Positions 46,801-56,737 of a stretch of 64,000 nucleotides of DNA are shown piece after piece. Origin of the DNA: Apricaphanius iberus (taxonomy: Eukaryota; Chordata; Actinopteri; Cyprinodontiformes; Aphaniidae); assembly GCA_028564705.1 (NCBI GenBank), contig JAPXFQ010001965.1:496001-560000 (forward strand), in the 5' to 3' direction. A program made the position numbers and the translations under genes. The notes under the pieces were generated by a model, which was given only the letters and a program-made list of their open reading frames with translations, was not told the DNA's origin and did no database searches. Each line of letters opens with the position of its first letter. The first letter of the stretch is position 1.

Positions 46801-48673
46801 CTGTTCATAGGGAGAGTTCAGTAGGGAAAGAAAGCAAACCGCATGTTGTATGTTTGTCATTTTGGTCAGAGGCATGTAAAACAAGTGTTTTAACCTTCAT
46901 TTTCTGTGACCTTTCACTGCTTCTATGTAGCATCACAGAGCACATAGACTTTGCCACCCCACTCCAAGAGCCTGCAGCTGAACCTTTATGCAACGCCAAT
47001 CTAGCTGCAAGTATGCACACCCTTGACCACCTAGCAGGTGTAGCCAGCCGCGCCTCCATCCACTACACCGGGGAAGCCCAGCTGCGAGAGGTACACTGAG
47101 GCTGAGACCAGTTATTACACAAAATAATAAGCAAACAGGTTCAAGCTGTATGTGTGTGATATTGAAATGACAAGATGGCCTTAATAAAGTAATTTGCTAA
47201 TATTAAATTTAAAAAGAACAAACTAAGTCACACTACTAAAGTTGTAAAAAAATTGTTCTTATTTAAAAGGGGTCAGTGTCACACACACAATTTGACAAAG
47301 TGCAGATAGTGTAGGTCTTGCATGGCCAAGGTGCTTTATCTGGGACGTTGTTGGATGTTATCATCAATTGTGCAGGCATCGGTTTCTAATTTAAATCTCG
47401 CTGGGTTTTTGTCACTTCTGCAGGTCCTACAGAACCTCGGGAAAGATAGGTTCCCCCCCCAGTCGTTTGAGCAGGTGGGAACTCGCATTGCTAAAGTCTT
47501 GGAAAAGGTAAGTCCATCTAGGTTATCCAGGAGACAAGTGTAGGTTTTACTCATCACAAATTAATTTAGGCTTTCATTTCTTTGCAGGAGTATATTCTGT
47601 TTTTCTCACTTTTTTTTCCCCCTATGCCATCTGAGTGGAATTATACATTTTAATATATTAAACGACATGCAGTATGATTAAAAAAATATGTAATTAGAAG
47701 TCGAGTTTTAATTTGAACCTTACTGATTGGCAATCACTTGAGCGCTATGTTGGCATTTATGTTCATTGATAGATTTTGTTTTATGAATGGAGTAAAATGT
47801 GTCTTCCGACTTCAAAGCCAAATGTTCTCCTTTGAGAAAAGGAAGAAAAGGCGAAACCTCATGGCAGATGGCCTTCAGGGACTGAACACTTGACAGTTTA
47901 ATGTCTTGCTGTCTGTTCTGCTAAATGTTTTTGTTTAATAGTATTTGTAATGAAAACCATTGACTTTTTGGGGTTTGCAATAAGTAAACAGCTAACCAAA
48001 AAAGGTCTTAGACTTTTTAAACTGTAATTATTTATTTTTTTTCCCTCCAATTAGAATCAGACATCCTGGGTATTATCCAGCATGGCTGCATTGTACTGGA
48101 GAGTGAAAGGTCAAGGCAAGAGAGCCATCGACTGCCTGCGACAAGCCCTCAACTATGCCCCTCATCACATGAAGGCAAGTTAGACACCATAGTTTAGTCT
48201 TTCTAACTCATAAACCAGTAAATAAAACATATTAATTGTTTTCTGCTCTTCAATCATGGAACAGGATGTACCACTTATCAGCTTGGCCAACATCTTTCAG
48301 AACGCTAGGTTGTGGGAGGACGCCCTTACCGTCGCTCGCATGGCTGTAGAGATTGCACCGCACTTTGTTGTGAACCACTTTACCCTCGCCAACGTCTATA
48401 TTGCAATGGTAAAAAATCCAATCATTTGTTACTCTTCGTTTGCATGTATTTTTTTTATAGTAAAATAAGCAGGGTTTTTTTTGCACCTTGAGACATATCT
48501 CCTTTAAGATTACTGTTGTGTTTTTTTTCCCATCCTCACAGGAGGAATTCGAGAAAGCAATGCACTGGTATGAATCCACTTTGAAGCTGCAGCCAGAATT
48601 CGCCCCTGCCAAAGATCGACTGAGAACCATTCAGTGTTACCTGCTCACCAAGAGGGAGCGTCGTCATCCCTGA
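23840..48673 (+). CDS. ttc17: TTC17, tetratricopeptide repeat protein 17
   Basis: Exons: 23840-24010, 25048-25137, 25270-25439, 25533-25644, 27440-27571, 28062-28171, 28278-28425, 28850-28989, 29392-29552, 30109-30221, 30730-30882, 37056-37171, 37933-38089, 38205-38276, 38491-38715, 39430-39649, 45064-45183, 45639-45934, 46054-46207, 46303-46423, 46931-47090, 47424-47507, 48055-48174, 48265-48408, 48542-48673. All phases close: 1206 residues against 1141 in human. An N-terminal hydrophobic segment (LFVFLCILIV) precedes the conserved THWVVTEDGKIQQQ. TPR regions lie at about 226-358, 616-763 and 1048-1206; a charged helix (RTLNELKEYQKQHDHYLRQQ) follows the first. The ATG has a good context (AAAATGG). 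Introns after 25439 and 48174 need a GC donor. Family role: reported in actin organisation and ciliogenesis; biochemical activity unknown. Exons 11-14 and 17-18 are the least conserved. Confidence 0.95.
24011..25047. other. TTC17 intron 1
   Basis: AT-rich intron of 1037 bp with GT and AG ends. No repeat family or gene was recognised. Confidence 0.5.
25440..25532 (+). other. ttc17: TTC17 intron 3, GC-AG type
   Basis: The exon ends ..GAT ATA AG and the intron begins GCACGT, ending TTATTGCAG. Only this boundary keeps the conserved reading ESKDI-SPEDY in frame. Downstream GT dinucleotides would bring an in-frame stop at the start of the next exon. The intron is 93 bp. Confidence 0.8.
26062..26400. 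mobile_element. hAT-like terminal fragment in TTC17 intron 4
   Basis: It starts AGGGCTGGGTATTGATTCAA and continues with TCGATTCCGATT-type sequence, the end of a common fish hAT family. I could not find the matching right terminus, so the right limit is approximate. Confidence 0.5.
26607..26920 (+). mobile_element. tRNA-derived SINE in TTC17 intron 4
   Basis: The head has RNA polymerase III box-like sequences: A-box-like GGTGGCTCAAGT and B-box-like GATTCGAACCCC about 40 bp later. The body contains TGTCCTTGGGCAGGACGCTT, a hallmark of fish tRNA SINEs. The 3' part contains GAAGCACTTAGACTAGATAA-like sequence shared with LINE-mobilised tails. It is not an intact tRNA gene. Confidence 0.75.
28235..28268 (+). 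repeat. (GT)17 abutting a splice acceptor
   Basis: Thirty-four bases of GT repeat, followed by a short T run and GCAG, form the acceptor region of TTC17 exon 28278-28425. The whole intron is only 106 bp, so the repeat takes up about a third of it. Confidence 0.92.
30910..34412 (+). mobile_element. Composite Tc1-like element(s) in TTC17 intron 11
   Basis: The left terminus near 30912 contains CACTCACTGGCCACTTTATA and the right terminus near 34390-34412 contains its counterpart, GTGTACCTAATAAAGTGAGT. The frame at 31066-31302 encodes the start of a Tc1 transposase helix-turn-helix (MGKKGDICVFERN, SISETADLLGFS). A second left terminus of the same family begins near 31416 and lacks the start of the transposase. 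Sequence at 31560-31715 and 34100-34330 is the split remainder, interrupted by a LINE. The element is inactive. Confidence 0.8.
31716..34095 (-). mobile_element. CR1/Rex1-type LINE, 5'-truncated, with long open ORF2
   Basis: A 673-codon frame runs from 34108 to 32087 on the minus strand; its first few codons belong to the surrounding Tc1 sequence. Reverse transcriptase motifs are RKAPGPDGVSPSTLRHCADQ, RPVALTSVVMKSFERLVLPH, FVDFSSAFNTI, GTPQGCVLSPWLFSLYTN and the catalytic FADD in KFADDTTLI. The C-terminal part follows with no stop. The endonuclease is absent, as expected from 5' truncation during target-primed insertion. The 3' end at about 31716 carries GAATCAGAATCGG-type repeats, usual for this LINE group. 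The clade call comes from motif resemblance only. Confidence 0.88.
34447..36295. mobile_element. hAT-like element with exact 8-bp target duplication
   Basis: The termini are TAGGGCTGGGCG on the left and CGCCCAGCCCTA on the right, a perfect 12-bp inverted repeat. The flanks carry ATCATACC at 34439-34446 and again at 36296-36303. The element is 1849 bp and shows no transposase frame, so it is non-autonomous. Eight-bp duplications are diagnostic of hAT insertion. Confidence 0.88.
36540..36830 (-). mobile_element. Antisense LINE reverse-transcriptase relic
   Basis: Read on the minus strand, the stretch near 36745-36700 gives GVPQGSIHVSLLFNIYI, the decayed equivalent of the L2 motif GVPQGSILGPLLFNLYM. 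Frame breaks follow. Limits are approximate. Confidence 0.55.
39906..40617. mobile_element. hAT-like MITE with exact 8-bp target duplication, TTC17 intron 16
   Basis: The termini TAGGGCTGGACGATA and TATCGTCCAGCCCTA (allowing a small offset) are inverted repeats. The flanks carry CTTCTAAA at 39898-39905 and 40618-40625. The element is 712 bp with no transposase frame. Confidence 0.88.
40732..43902. mobile_element. Larger hAT-like element, TTC17 intron 16, hosting a second element
   Basis: The left end TAGGACTGCAACAAGCCATT and the right end (complement TAGGGCTGCCACAAACGATT) match in inverted orientation and continue with ATTATTTTGAT on both sides. The length is about 3.2 kb including a nested 1.1-kb element. 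I could not find a clean target duplication, in keeping with age. No long transposase frame survives. Confidence 0.7.
41037..42149. mobile_element. hAT-like element nested inside 40732-43902
   Basis: It starts TAGGGCTGGGCCAAATGGCC and ends TATCGCCCAACCCCA. The flanking octamers are ATAAGCAA (41029-41036) and ATAAGGAA (42150-42157), a 7/8 match that fits a mutated target duplication. The element is 1113 bp with no transposase. Confidence 0.78.
45270..45480. mobile_element. Tc1-like terminal fragment in TTC17 intron 17
   Basis: The sequence TTGCAAAAGTATTTAAACTT followed by TTTACACATTTTGACACG matches the left end of the same Tc1-like family seen at 8922. The remainder is missing or decayed. Confidence 0.6.
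48175..48264 (+). other. ttc17: TTC17 intron 23, GC-AG type
   Basis: The exon ends CAC ATG AAG and the intron begins GCAAGT, matching the consensus of GC donors (AG|GCAAGT). The acceptor GGAACAG precedes GAT GTA CCA, restoring the conserved MKDVPLISLAN. The intron is 90 bp. Confidence 0.9.
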
Positions 48674-48759
48674 ACCACTCGACCGGACCTACCCAGTGAT
48701 CAAACACATCAGACACATACATGCACACCATTAGACATTCTGTACCACACAATCATTTT

Positions 48760-48765
48760 AATAAA
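48760..48765 (+). terminator. Candidate TTC17 poly(A) signal
   Basis: AATAAA lies 87 bp after the TTC17 stop codon. Another AATAAA near 49509 could give a longer 3' UTR. Confidence 0.45.
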
Positions 48766-48773
48766 TTGAAAAT

Positions 48774-50879
48774 TTAGGGAAGTTGAAAGCCAACAGTCAT
48801 AATTGTGTGTAATCCAGTCCCCTTTTTATTCATCTGTGGTCAACCCTGCCCCTTTTAATTAGGTTAAAATGTAGATATTTTAGCCCCACAACTGCTATAT
48901 CCTTTGCTATTTAACAATCAAAAACATATCATGCTCATATGAAGTTTTTGTTTTTTTCTGTTTGCTTAACTTTAAAAATATAAGGGGTCTTTTAAAGTCC
49001 AACAACTTCTGATATAACTTTTAATTCAACCTGGGTCGACCTGAAAATATTATTGTTCTTCTTCTTGAAGACATTTTTCTCATAAAATCACAGTTTGCTC
49101 CATTGTTCTCAAGAATATTGACATGTAATCTCCTGAAGGTGGTTCCAGTTTTAAATGAAACTTATAGAAATTCAAACTGAAAAAGATTTAAGGCAGTATT
49201 TTGCAAAAATAAAAAATATATGTATATTTTGCTGGGGGTGATAGGGAATTTGCTTCTCAACTCAGAGGTTAAACGAGTTTTATTTGAGCGATAATGCCCT
49301 CTCTATGCTTCTTAAAATGAATGGGAATTCTCGGTTAAAGCACTTTTTTTGGTTTCGTCATTCCTATTTATATGGGACCTACAAACAGTATTGTTTTGCT
49401 ATACAAGCTAATTTAAATATGAAAGAAGTGAAAATGATGGCGTGCTGTTTCATTTGCTTCTCAACATGTGGAAACCTGGCAGAAAATGATTTATTATTGA
49501 CAGTCTTAAAAATAAATCTGTATTAAATGTACAGTATTAAAGGCAGTGTGTTGATGTCCTTTTCTTTCTTAGTGTTACCAATCTGTGTTCTCAGGAAGAG
49601 AAAATGTTGGTTTTGTTTATTCTAGCTTAAAATAAGCTACAGAAAGTTGTTCTGCTCATCCGTGTAAAATTCCTGGTTTAAACTCTCAGAGAAAACACTA
49701 TCCTAATGGTGGCACTGCTGGACTTTTTGTTGCCATACATCATTTATCAGCTTCTACATTATCTCCATTTCAGTAGGATGAAACCAGTTTTATTTAATTC
49801 CTTTTTAACTTCCAATCTTTTAGATATTGTTTTGATGAGCTTTCTACAGGACAGCATTTATATTTTTTTTTTTGGGGGGGGGAGGGGGGACACTTGATTT
49901 TCAGCCCAGCAATGAAGCTATAGGGATCCAGGAGTTAATGTCACTTCTCCCAGCATTCAACAGTTCAAATCAGCGCCATAGTGACTGGCAGTCTCCCGCA
50001 GTTATATTGTAGTTACAGTTATATGTGGCTAACCCAAGCTTAGAAACGGTAAATATGGTGGATACCTGCGGTGCCCCAAGATACCTACAACAGGCACGGA
50101 CGAGATAAGGGAAGAGAGTTTAACAAGATTCCCAAGGATCCACAACACGGAAAACATTGCAATAAAAACATTTCAATAAAACTTGATAAATTGATCAGGA
50201 AATACCATGTCAGGGTATATCAGCCCCGGTAAAAGATCTGCTCCGACAGCTAAAGTTCTAAAAAAGTATACCGGGGGCATTGTATGGGTCAGAGATGTTA
50301 AATCTTTTTTAATTTCCCGGTATATACAATACTGTCTTCAGGTTTTAAAGCTGAAGTAAAGTCAGAAGGAGTAAAAAACCAGCCAGCGACGTTCATTTTG
50401 ATTACATTCCTGTCCTCCAGCTTCGCGCCGAAGATGTCCGGAGCTCTATAGGTTTAGAAAGTGAAATCTCTGGTGCTAAGCATTATTGTCTCGTGGTTCC
50501 AGGTAAGAAACATCATAAGCTTATTAATACTTTTCCTTTAAATTTTTTTTTCTTAAATGTTACATAGATTTTACTTAAATAAAACAAGGGGAGGCCTTTT
50601 TTTGTGCTTTTCATTTCCCCAAATTTCAGAAGTTTTTGATGGGTTATGTGTACTAAAAGGGGTGAATTACACTTTTGAGGGTTTGAGCTATGTTGTTACG
50701 AAGTTCTGTTGAAAAACTTGTGGGAAGTCGCTTTCGTACTGTAAATCGTATTCCTTAAATTAGTTCTCTAGACAGCAGTGTGTTTCTCCAAAATCATCTA
50801 GTTATGTAGCTGTAACTTGAAAAAGGATTTGGACCTATTGACAATTTTTGTCCCACAACTGCAAACTTAAATGACTTTT
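48774..50879. other. Downstream of TTC17: possible 3' UTR, then unassigned sequence
   Basis: AT-rich to about 49650, possibly an extended TTC17 3' UTR. A G-rich run lies at about 49874-49889. From 49900 the composition is more balanced; at about 50390-50510 a GC-richer stretch ends in a good splice-donor context (CCAG|GTAAGA near 50501), but I cannot tie it to a gene. Confidence 0.4.
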
Positions 50880-51350
50880 AGAGATTCCATTTGCTAAACA
50901 CAAAGTAGTGCATGACTGCTGGGCCAAAGGAAAACGTATTGTTGATTTTAATTGAAGATGACATAGAAAACTCAGGCAATTGTATTCACTTCCCTTGACA
51001 GTGATACTCCTAAATAAAGTCCAGTGCAATCAGTTGCCCTGTTAGCAGAGTGTTGTCCATCTATGTGTAATTTATTCGTATGATCTTCTAGAATCAGTTA
51101 AACAGTCTTAAAGGTGTCCAAGAAAAGTACGATCTGCAAACATCTACTGCCCAGCTGAAGGAATCTGTTGTAAGGACAGCTATTAACAAAGCACTATACA
51201 AGACTGTTTCCAGCTTGCCAGATGTCTTTATTAAAATGCTATATGTTATGCAAAACAACTATGGCACATTAGCCTGAAAACACAATCCCCATATTTAAAA
51301 TCTGGTGGTGACACCATCGTGCTGTGGACATTTACTTTACTTTGTTCTGC
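50880..51350. mobile_element. Decayed Tc1-like internal sequence
   Basis: GTCCATCTATGTGTAATTTA near 51056 and TCTGGTGGTGACACCATCGT near 51301 match interior landmarks of the Tc1 family seen at 8922. No frame survives and limits are approximate. Confidence 0.45.
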
Positions 51351-51389
51351 AGGGACAAGGAAGCTGGTCATAGTTAATGGGAAACTGAA

Positions 51390-51699
51390 TGGAGCCAAAT
51401 ACAGTGCACAAGAATTTCTCTCAAATATTGACAAATCTGTTTAAATCTGTGATAGTGAGCACTTCTCCTTTGCTGGGATAATCAATTTCACCTCAGGTGT
51501 GCCATTTCAAGATGCTGATCAGACAGCATGATTATTGCACAGGTGTGTCTTAGACTGGCCATAATAAAAGGTAAATGAAACTGAAATGTTTGAGATAAAT
51601 AGTTTTGTGTATCTAGAAAATGTTTCAGATCTTTGAGTTCATCTCATAATAAATGGGAGCAAAAACAAAAGTGTTGCGTTTATATTTTTGTTGAGTATA
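51390..51699 (-). mobile_element. Tc1-like terminal fragment (ACTCAACAAAAATATAAAC family)
   Basis: The right part is the complement of the terminus at 56738, ending GTTGCGTTTATATTTTTGTT then GAGTATAC. Further in, GTGATAGTGAGCACTTCTCC and GCACAGGTGTGTCTTAGACT are shared with that copy. Only one end is present. Confidence 0.75.
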
Positions 51700-51869
51700 C
51701 ATTCATAACTGAAACAAATGTCTTAGCATTCAAAGGCTGTTTTTTTTTTTTACAATTTTAACCCCCCCAATTGTGTCTAGACCGTGAGCCGTCTTGTTCA
51801 GTATTAGTGTTTTTTTGTAATCTGAATGTATGAACCAGAGAAGGTGGAGCATGCATTTTTCCATCTATA

Positions 51870-52240
51870 CATCCATTATCTTCCGATTATTCCGGGTCGG
51901 GATCATGGGGTTTGTCCTTCCAGTGTGTCCTGGGTCTTCCCCTGGGCCTCCTCCTGGTGGGACGTGCCTTGAACACCTCACCAGAAAGGCGTGTCCAGGA
52001 GGCATCCTGATAAGAAGCCACCTCAGCTGGTTCTCCCCTCGTTGGGCTGGCACCTTATCATGGTGGAGGGGTTTGACTGTCCCAATGATCCTAGGAGCTA
52101 ATTTGTTGGGGGGCTTTATGCCCCTGGTAAGGTCAACCCATGACGAACTGGTCCTAGGTGATGGATCGGACATAGTGAAGTTCGAAGACCCCAATGATGA
52201 GCAGAAACGTGATGTTCCTCACCCGGACGCGGGTCACTGG
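51870..52240 (+). repeat. Dispersed teleost repeat, left part (split by a hAT-like element)
   Basis: The sequence around CATCCATTATCTTCCGATTA and GTGTCCTGGGTCTTCCCCTG, then CACCTTATCATGGTGGAGGG, is one I recognise as widely dispersed in fish genomes, though I cannot name its family with confidence. It continues at 52948-53105 after the inserted element. The 159-codon frame through it is not a host gene. Confidence 0.6.
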
Positions 52241-52939
52241 CAGTGTTGGGCAAGTTACAAAGAAATTATTATATATTTCAAATTACTACTTACAATGTTA
52301 AAATTTTAATATGTTTGCATTACATATTACTGCCTTAAAAATGTAACTGAGTTACACTACTTTAAGTTACTTTTGGCTAAATATTTTAAATATCTAACAC
52401 GACTTCTAAGCACCGTAACTTATCAATTGACATTTTACACAAGCGTCACACAACAAATACTGTATTTTTAGGACTATTTTATTAAAATAAAGTCTCAAGT
52501 TCCTTTGTATGCCTTCTATTTCATGGTAATGTTTGTTAAATCTAATCAAAAGAAGTTGCTGAAAGTGTTCATCACAAAGATGGTTGACAAAGATGAGACT
52601 CTGATGTCTGAAGTCTTACAATAGATGGTTAGGAAAACAATGTGAAAAATGTTCAAATGTACAGTCGATCAATGCCTCAGCCGTCGTGATTCTTTGATGT
52701 TTTGGTTTTAAGCAACAGGAAGTAGATCTTGTTCTATGGTGTCCAATTTGATTTGGTCTGTTGCATTAGATGGCCAGAAAAACGATTTAAAATGCTTTTG
52801 TAACTTGAATTACTGAACTTGTAACTAGTAATATATTGCTGTATATTTTGTAAGTAATGCAATACACTACTCAGTTCCTGGGAAAAAAATATATATTCCT
52901 GTAACTCATTACTTTTGTAATGCATTACTCCCAACACTG
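52241..52939. mobile_element. hAT-like MITE with target duplication, inserted in the dispersed repeat
   Basis: The termini CAGTGTTGGGCAAGTTAC and its complement type (ATTACTCCCAACACTG) are inverted. The flanking octamers are GTCACTGG (52233-52240) and GTCACTGA (52940-52947), 7/8 identical. The element is 699 bp, AT-rich and without a transposase frame. Confidence 0.85.
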
Positions 52940-52947
52940 GTCACTGA

Positions 52948-53105
52948 TGTCCCCCTCTGAAGCCAGGCCTGGACGAAGGGCATGTTGGCGATCGAGGACC
53001 TGGTGGCCAGGATTTTACCCGCGGGGCCCAGCCGGACCCACCCTGAGATGGGCAGTAGCCGAAGGAGGGGACCTTGGCAGTCCGATCCTCAGCCTAGCTG
53101 GATGC
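52948..53105 (+). repeat. Dispersed teleost repeat, right part
   Basis: GAAGCCAGGCCTGGACGAAG and CCTGGTGGCCAGGATTTTAC continue the repeat interrupted at 52240. Removing the hAT-like element and one copy of its octamer joins the two parts. Confidence 0.55.
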
Positions 53106-53415
53106 AGTAATTAACTTGCTTACTAATAATGCTCACCGTGTGATGCTGCCCTAAATCACCCACTCTCCTCATCATCATCTGCACCTGTGTCGTCCTGTCT
53201 GAACCTCCTCACCTCCTATTGTTTGCACCGTGTTCCCTGAGTCTCTTCACCTGTTCCTCCTTGTCTCCCCTTATTTAAGATCCAGCGAACGCTTCAGTCC
53301 TCGCTGGATCATTGTCGTACCCTTCATGTGTATCGTCTCGCCTTATGTTGCTGCACTAATAAATTATCACCTCACTGAACTCTGCTTCTGAGCCTGGGTC
53401 CTTCGTCCTCTACGC
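53106..53415 (+). repeat. Possible LTR or retroelement end
   Basis: A C/T-rich stretch holds a TATTTAAG box-like motif near 53272, then AATAAATT near 53359 and GAGCCTGGGTCCTTCGTCCT near 53391. This order resembles the promoter, poly(A) signal and end of a fish Gypsy-type LTR. I see no partner LTR or internal genes, so this is tentative. Confidence 0.3.
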
Positions 53416-54986
53416 ATTATAGTTATTTATAGTTAAGCTGTTTTGGGAAGTTGACACTCAATTTGTCTTTGTTTCTCCCTGACCAGAATCTTTCCAATTT
53501 TGGAGCTGGTTTTAGTTTATAATAAATCATTGGAATTTCTAGTTTACACAATTAGAGCATTAAAAAAATGTACCGCGTTATTTAAATATTTTACTAGTGA
53601 TTTTTCTATCACAGTTCTCAAGTTAGTTTTTCTTTGTCTCTTTATACATATACATATATATATATGTATATGTATAATTGTGCAAGTAATGGAATATATT
53701 TCTTTTAAGGTAATGTCAAATCATTTATATTTCATATTAATATATGAATATTAATCATTTTAAAATCCGTTGCGATTTTCTTAAATGAACTGGTTCTTTA
53801 ATGAGTTTAATTCAGATTCAGACACAGCATGATCTTAGAACAGTAGATGACTGCGGCCAGGCCCAATAGTGACAAAGAGCTAAATGATTATTAAGCATTA
53901 TTAAGCATTAAGCAGTTATCCTGCAATCAGATAATGTCTCTGATCTATGTGTGAAACAATACTTACTTGAAATGTTAACTACCCCGACTGTTTAGAGCTA
54001 AGTATTAGAATGTGGGGCTGCCTCTGCAGCATTAAGCCACACAAACTAAAGATGGAACACTGTGTTCATTCACATAAGAAGGAACAGCCACATAGTATTC
54101 ATGTAAAAAAGGCACTCCCCCCCCCCCCCCCTGAAATAACTTGTTCTAGAAATAGCTCGAGCACAAAACAACCTGCTATTTTTAGAATCCTATGAAGTAA
54201 CAAGATGGGTGCAGAGGAACTGAAGTGTATGCAGGGCATCCTATAAATAAAAAGAAAAGCGCACGCGAGTGAAAATATGCAGCTACAGAGCCCTCCCCTC
54301 TTCTTTTAGATCAACTGTGGACAAAACCTGCTGCATTGCAAATGGATGATATTTATTGTTATCCTCACTCTCTTTCTGTGCAGTCAAACCTCTTCTTCAG
54401 TCTGTTTTGGAATGTTTCTCAATTAATAATTGACTGGAGAGGTATTTTTGACCATCCCTGTCTTGGGTGCAGTGTATAAATAGCTCATGTGCTGCAAAGC
54501 GTGCATGGATTTGTCAGGGGTGTTATGCCTGGGAGTGGGAGCCCTGTTATGTAATAGGCATGTGAGTTGGCACGCTACAGAAACACTGCATTGAATGGAT
54601 GTGTTTGTGTGTGAGAGAGAGCTCTTTTCCCATTGAGTGTTTTCAGAGAAATTTTATACTCACTGGGAGTCTTTTGTTAAGTTTTTTGAAGCTGAGGCAG
54701 CTATTTTTTTTTTTCCGCAATGGCAGATAAGATTTTTAAATCTTATATTTACACATATTTATCTTCATACATTATTTCAGTTATGTGAAATTTCCATTAA
54801 AATGTTATCCACTTTTCCAATTTGTAATTTTAACAACTTTACTTTTGTACGAATACAAAAAAAAATGCTAATTTTTTCAAACAATAGGCTACGAATAAGC
54901 TTTTTTATCTCATGATTATATTTCTTCGTTGGTAATACTCTAATAACCGAAAGTGAAAGATTACTATTTGGGATCTATATATATAT

Positions 54987-55029
<43 letters not shown>

Positions 55030-56737
55030 TATATTATGTGTGTGTGTGTGTGACAATTTTTGGGGATGAAAAATACTGCATATCCACTAATAAAGCAGCT
55101 TTACAGACTCTCTAAAGGGATTTTGTTATTGAATTTTTATTAATTTGTCAAAACACTAAACTTTTTAAGGTCAGGCGCTGAAATGTGTTCTGCGCATGCA
55201 AGCAACATATATTTGGCTCAGCATGGCTTAATTTAGAAGCACATAATGAAAGTGATGCAAGACATTATGTAATGATAGTGAGTTCCCTGCATGGACATGA
55301 AAGAATATTTTTTAAAGCCATTGAGATAAAGCACATTAAGATTTCAAACACGGGCAGAATCTGTTTAAATTTCGTTTGGTCACCTCAAAGCTGAGACCGT
55401 ACTCACTAAACACAATGATGTGTCTACAATTCATTTGTACTTTACAGTTTATTGGTTGAGCAAAAACTTCTGGTAAAGTTGTGCAAAAAGCCAAAAGTTA
55501 TGTTTTATTGCATGGCATTAATTATAAATTCCATGTATCATTTCTAACTCCTGGTGCATTAAATTGCTTTTCACCATGTTTTTTGTTCTCTTTTATTATT
55601 GATTGTTTGATTTTATTAATTTGTATTATTATTATTCATATGATCTCTTTGATCTATTTTGATTGTTTCCTACCGTTTTGTTTACTCTTTCATCTATCTG
55701 TATGTATGTGTAGGTATATAAATATTTAATATTTATTTATATTTCTAGATGCATTCCTACTGCACAGCGCTTTGGCTGACTGGATGTGTCATATTGACAG
55801 TGCTCTATAAATAAAATGGTATGGTATGATATGGTATAATCTTATTCAGATTGTAATATTTAACTTGTCTGCTATGTGTGTTACAATCCTCCAATGTATA
55901 TGTTCTTCTTCCAGCCTTGTTTTATATCAGTTCCAGTTTAAAAACCAAAAATATTGTTCTGACTATAGATAAGGGCAAATTTGGTGAAGTTAAAGCAATT
56001 TATCAAATTATGAATATAAACACAATGCAAACAAAACTCGCCAATACTGGTATATTCTCTCATCTTTCTTATTTTAAATGGTGGCTATAGATATATATAA
56101 TATACTTTAAACTATCCAGGATGAAACATCGAAGCTGGAAGCTATTTGGTTTTGAATTTCTTACAGCTTACTTTCCTATCTCTCTTGTTAAGGCTAGGTA
56201 ATACAGAAAAGCAAGATATATTCACCATTAGTTCATGTTCTGATAATTTTCTAAGGGAGAATGTATCCCAGAATTGTGTTCTATTCAGTGCATTTACAAA
56301 GGAGGTACAAAGATGACATTAAAAGTCAGGGCACAGGGAAATTAATGCTTTTGGTTTGGGTTTAAATGGTCTACACAAATATCCCACAGCTTTGAACACA
56401 TTTTACCAAACCCAATATAAGATTTAAAAAAAGAAAGACAGGACAACCTGGAAAGTTCTTTTCATTCAGCACCATGGACAGCTCTCAAATGATATGAGAA
56501 TACTGCTGCCCTTCCAAGGATGGTTATACAGATAAGTGGGGAATAGAAAACATTAAAACAGTTTTTTTTTGTCAAAGATGGCTTTTGGCATGTAGTTATT
56601 GTCACCTTAAAAAGGATATGGATTGAGTGTAAAAAATGCACACAATCTCTCAAGTTCAAGTTTTTTAAGGCATCTTGTCATAAAATAACCATCTGATTTT
56701 TACAAGTTTCCAAAATGATTATATATATATATATATA
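53416..56737. other. Gene-poor AT-rich sequence with short repeats
   Basis: The sequence contains a TA-rich tract near 53640-53675, a C run at about 54117-54132 and a TA/TG tract at about 54977-55050. At 55780-55850 lies GTGCTCTATAAATAAAATGG followed by (ATGGT)-like units, a probable LINE 3' tail. I see no gene. Confidence 0.45.
54977..55050. repeat. (TA)n/(TG)n compound microsatellite
   Basis: An AT dinucleotide tract passes into ATATT units and then TGTGTG. Confidence 0.8.

Noticed and set aside
51830..52309. 159-codon plus-strand frame
   Set aside because: It lies in a dispersed teleost repeat and runs into an inserted hAT-like element.
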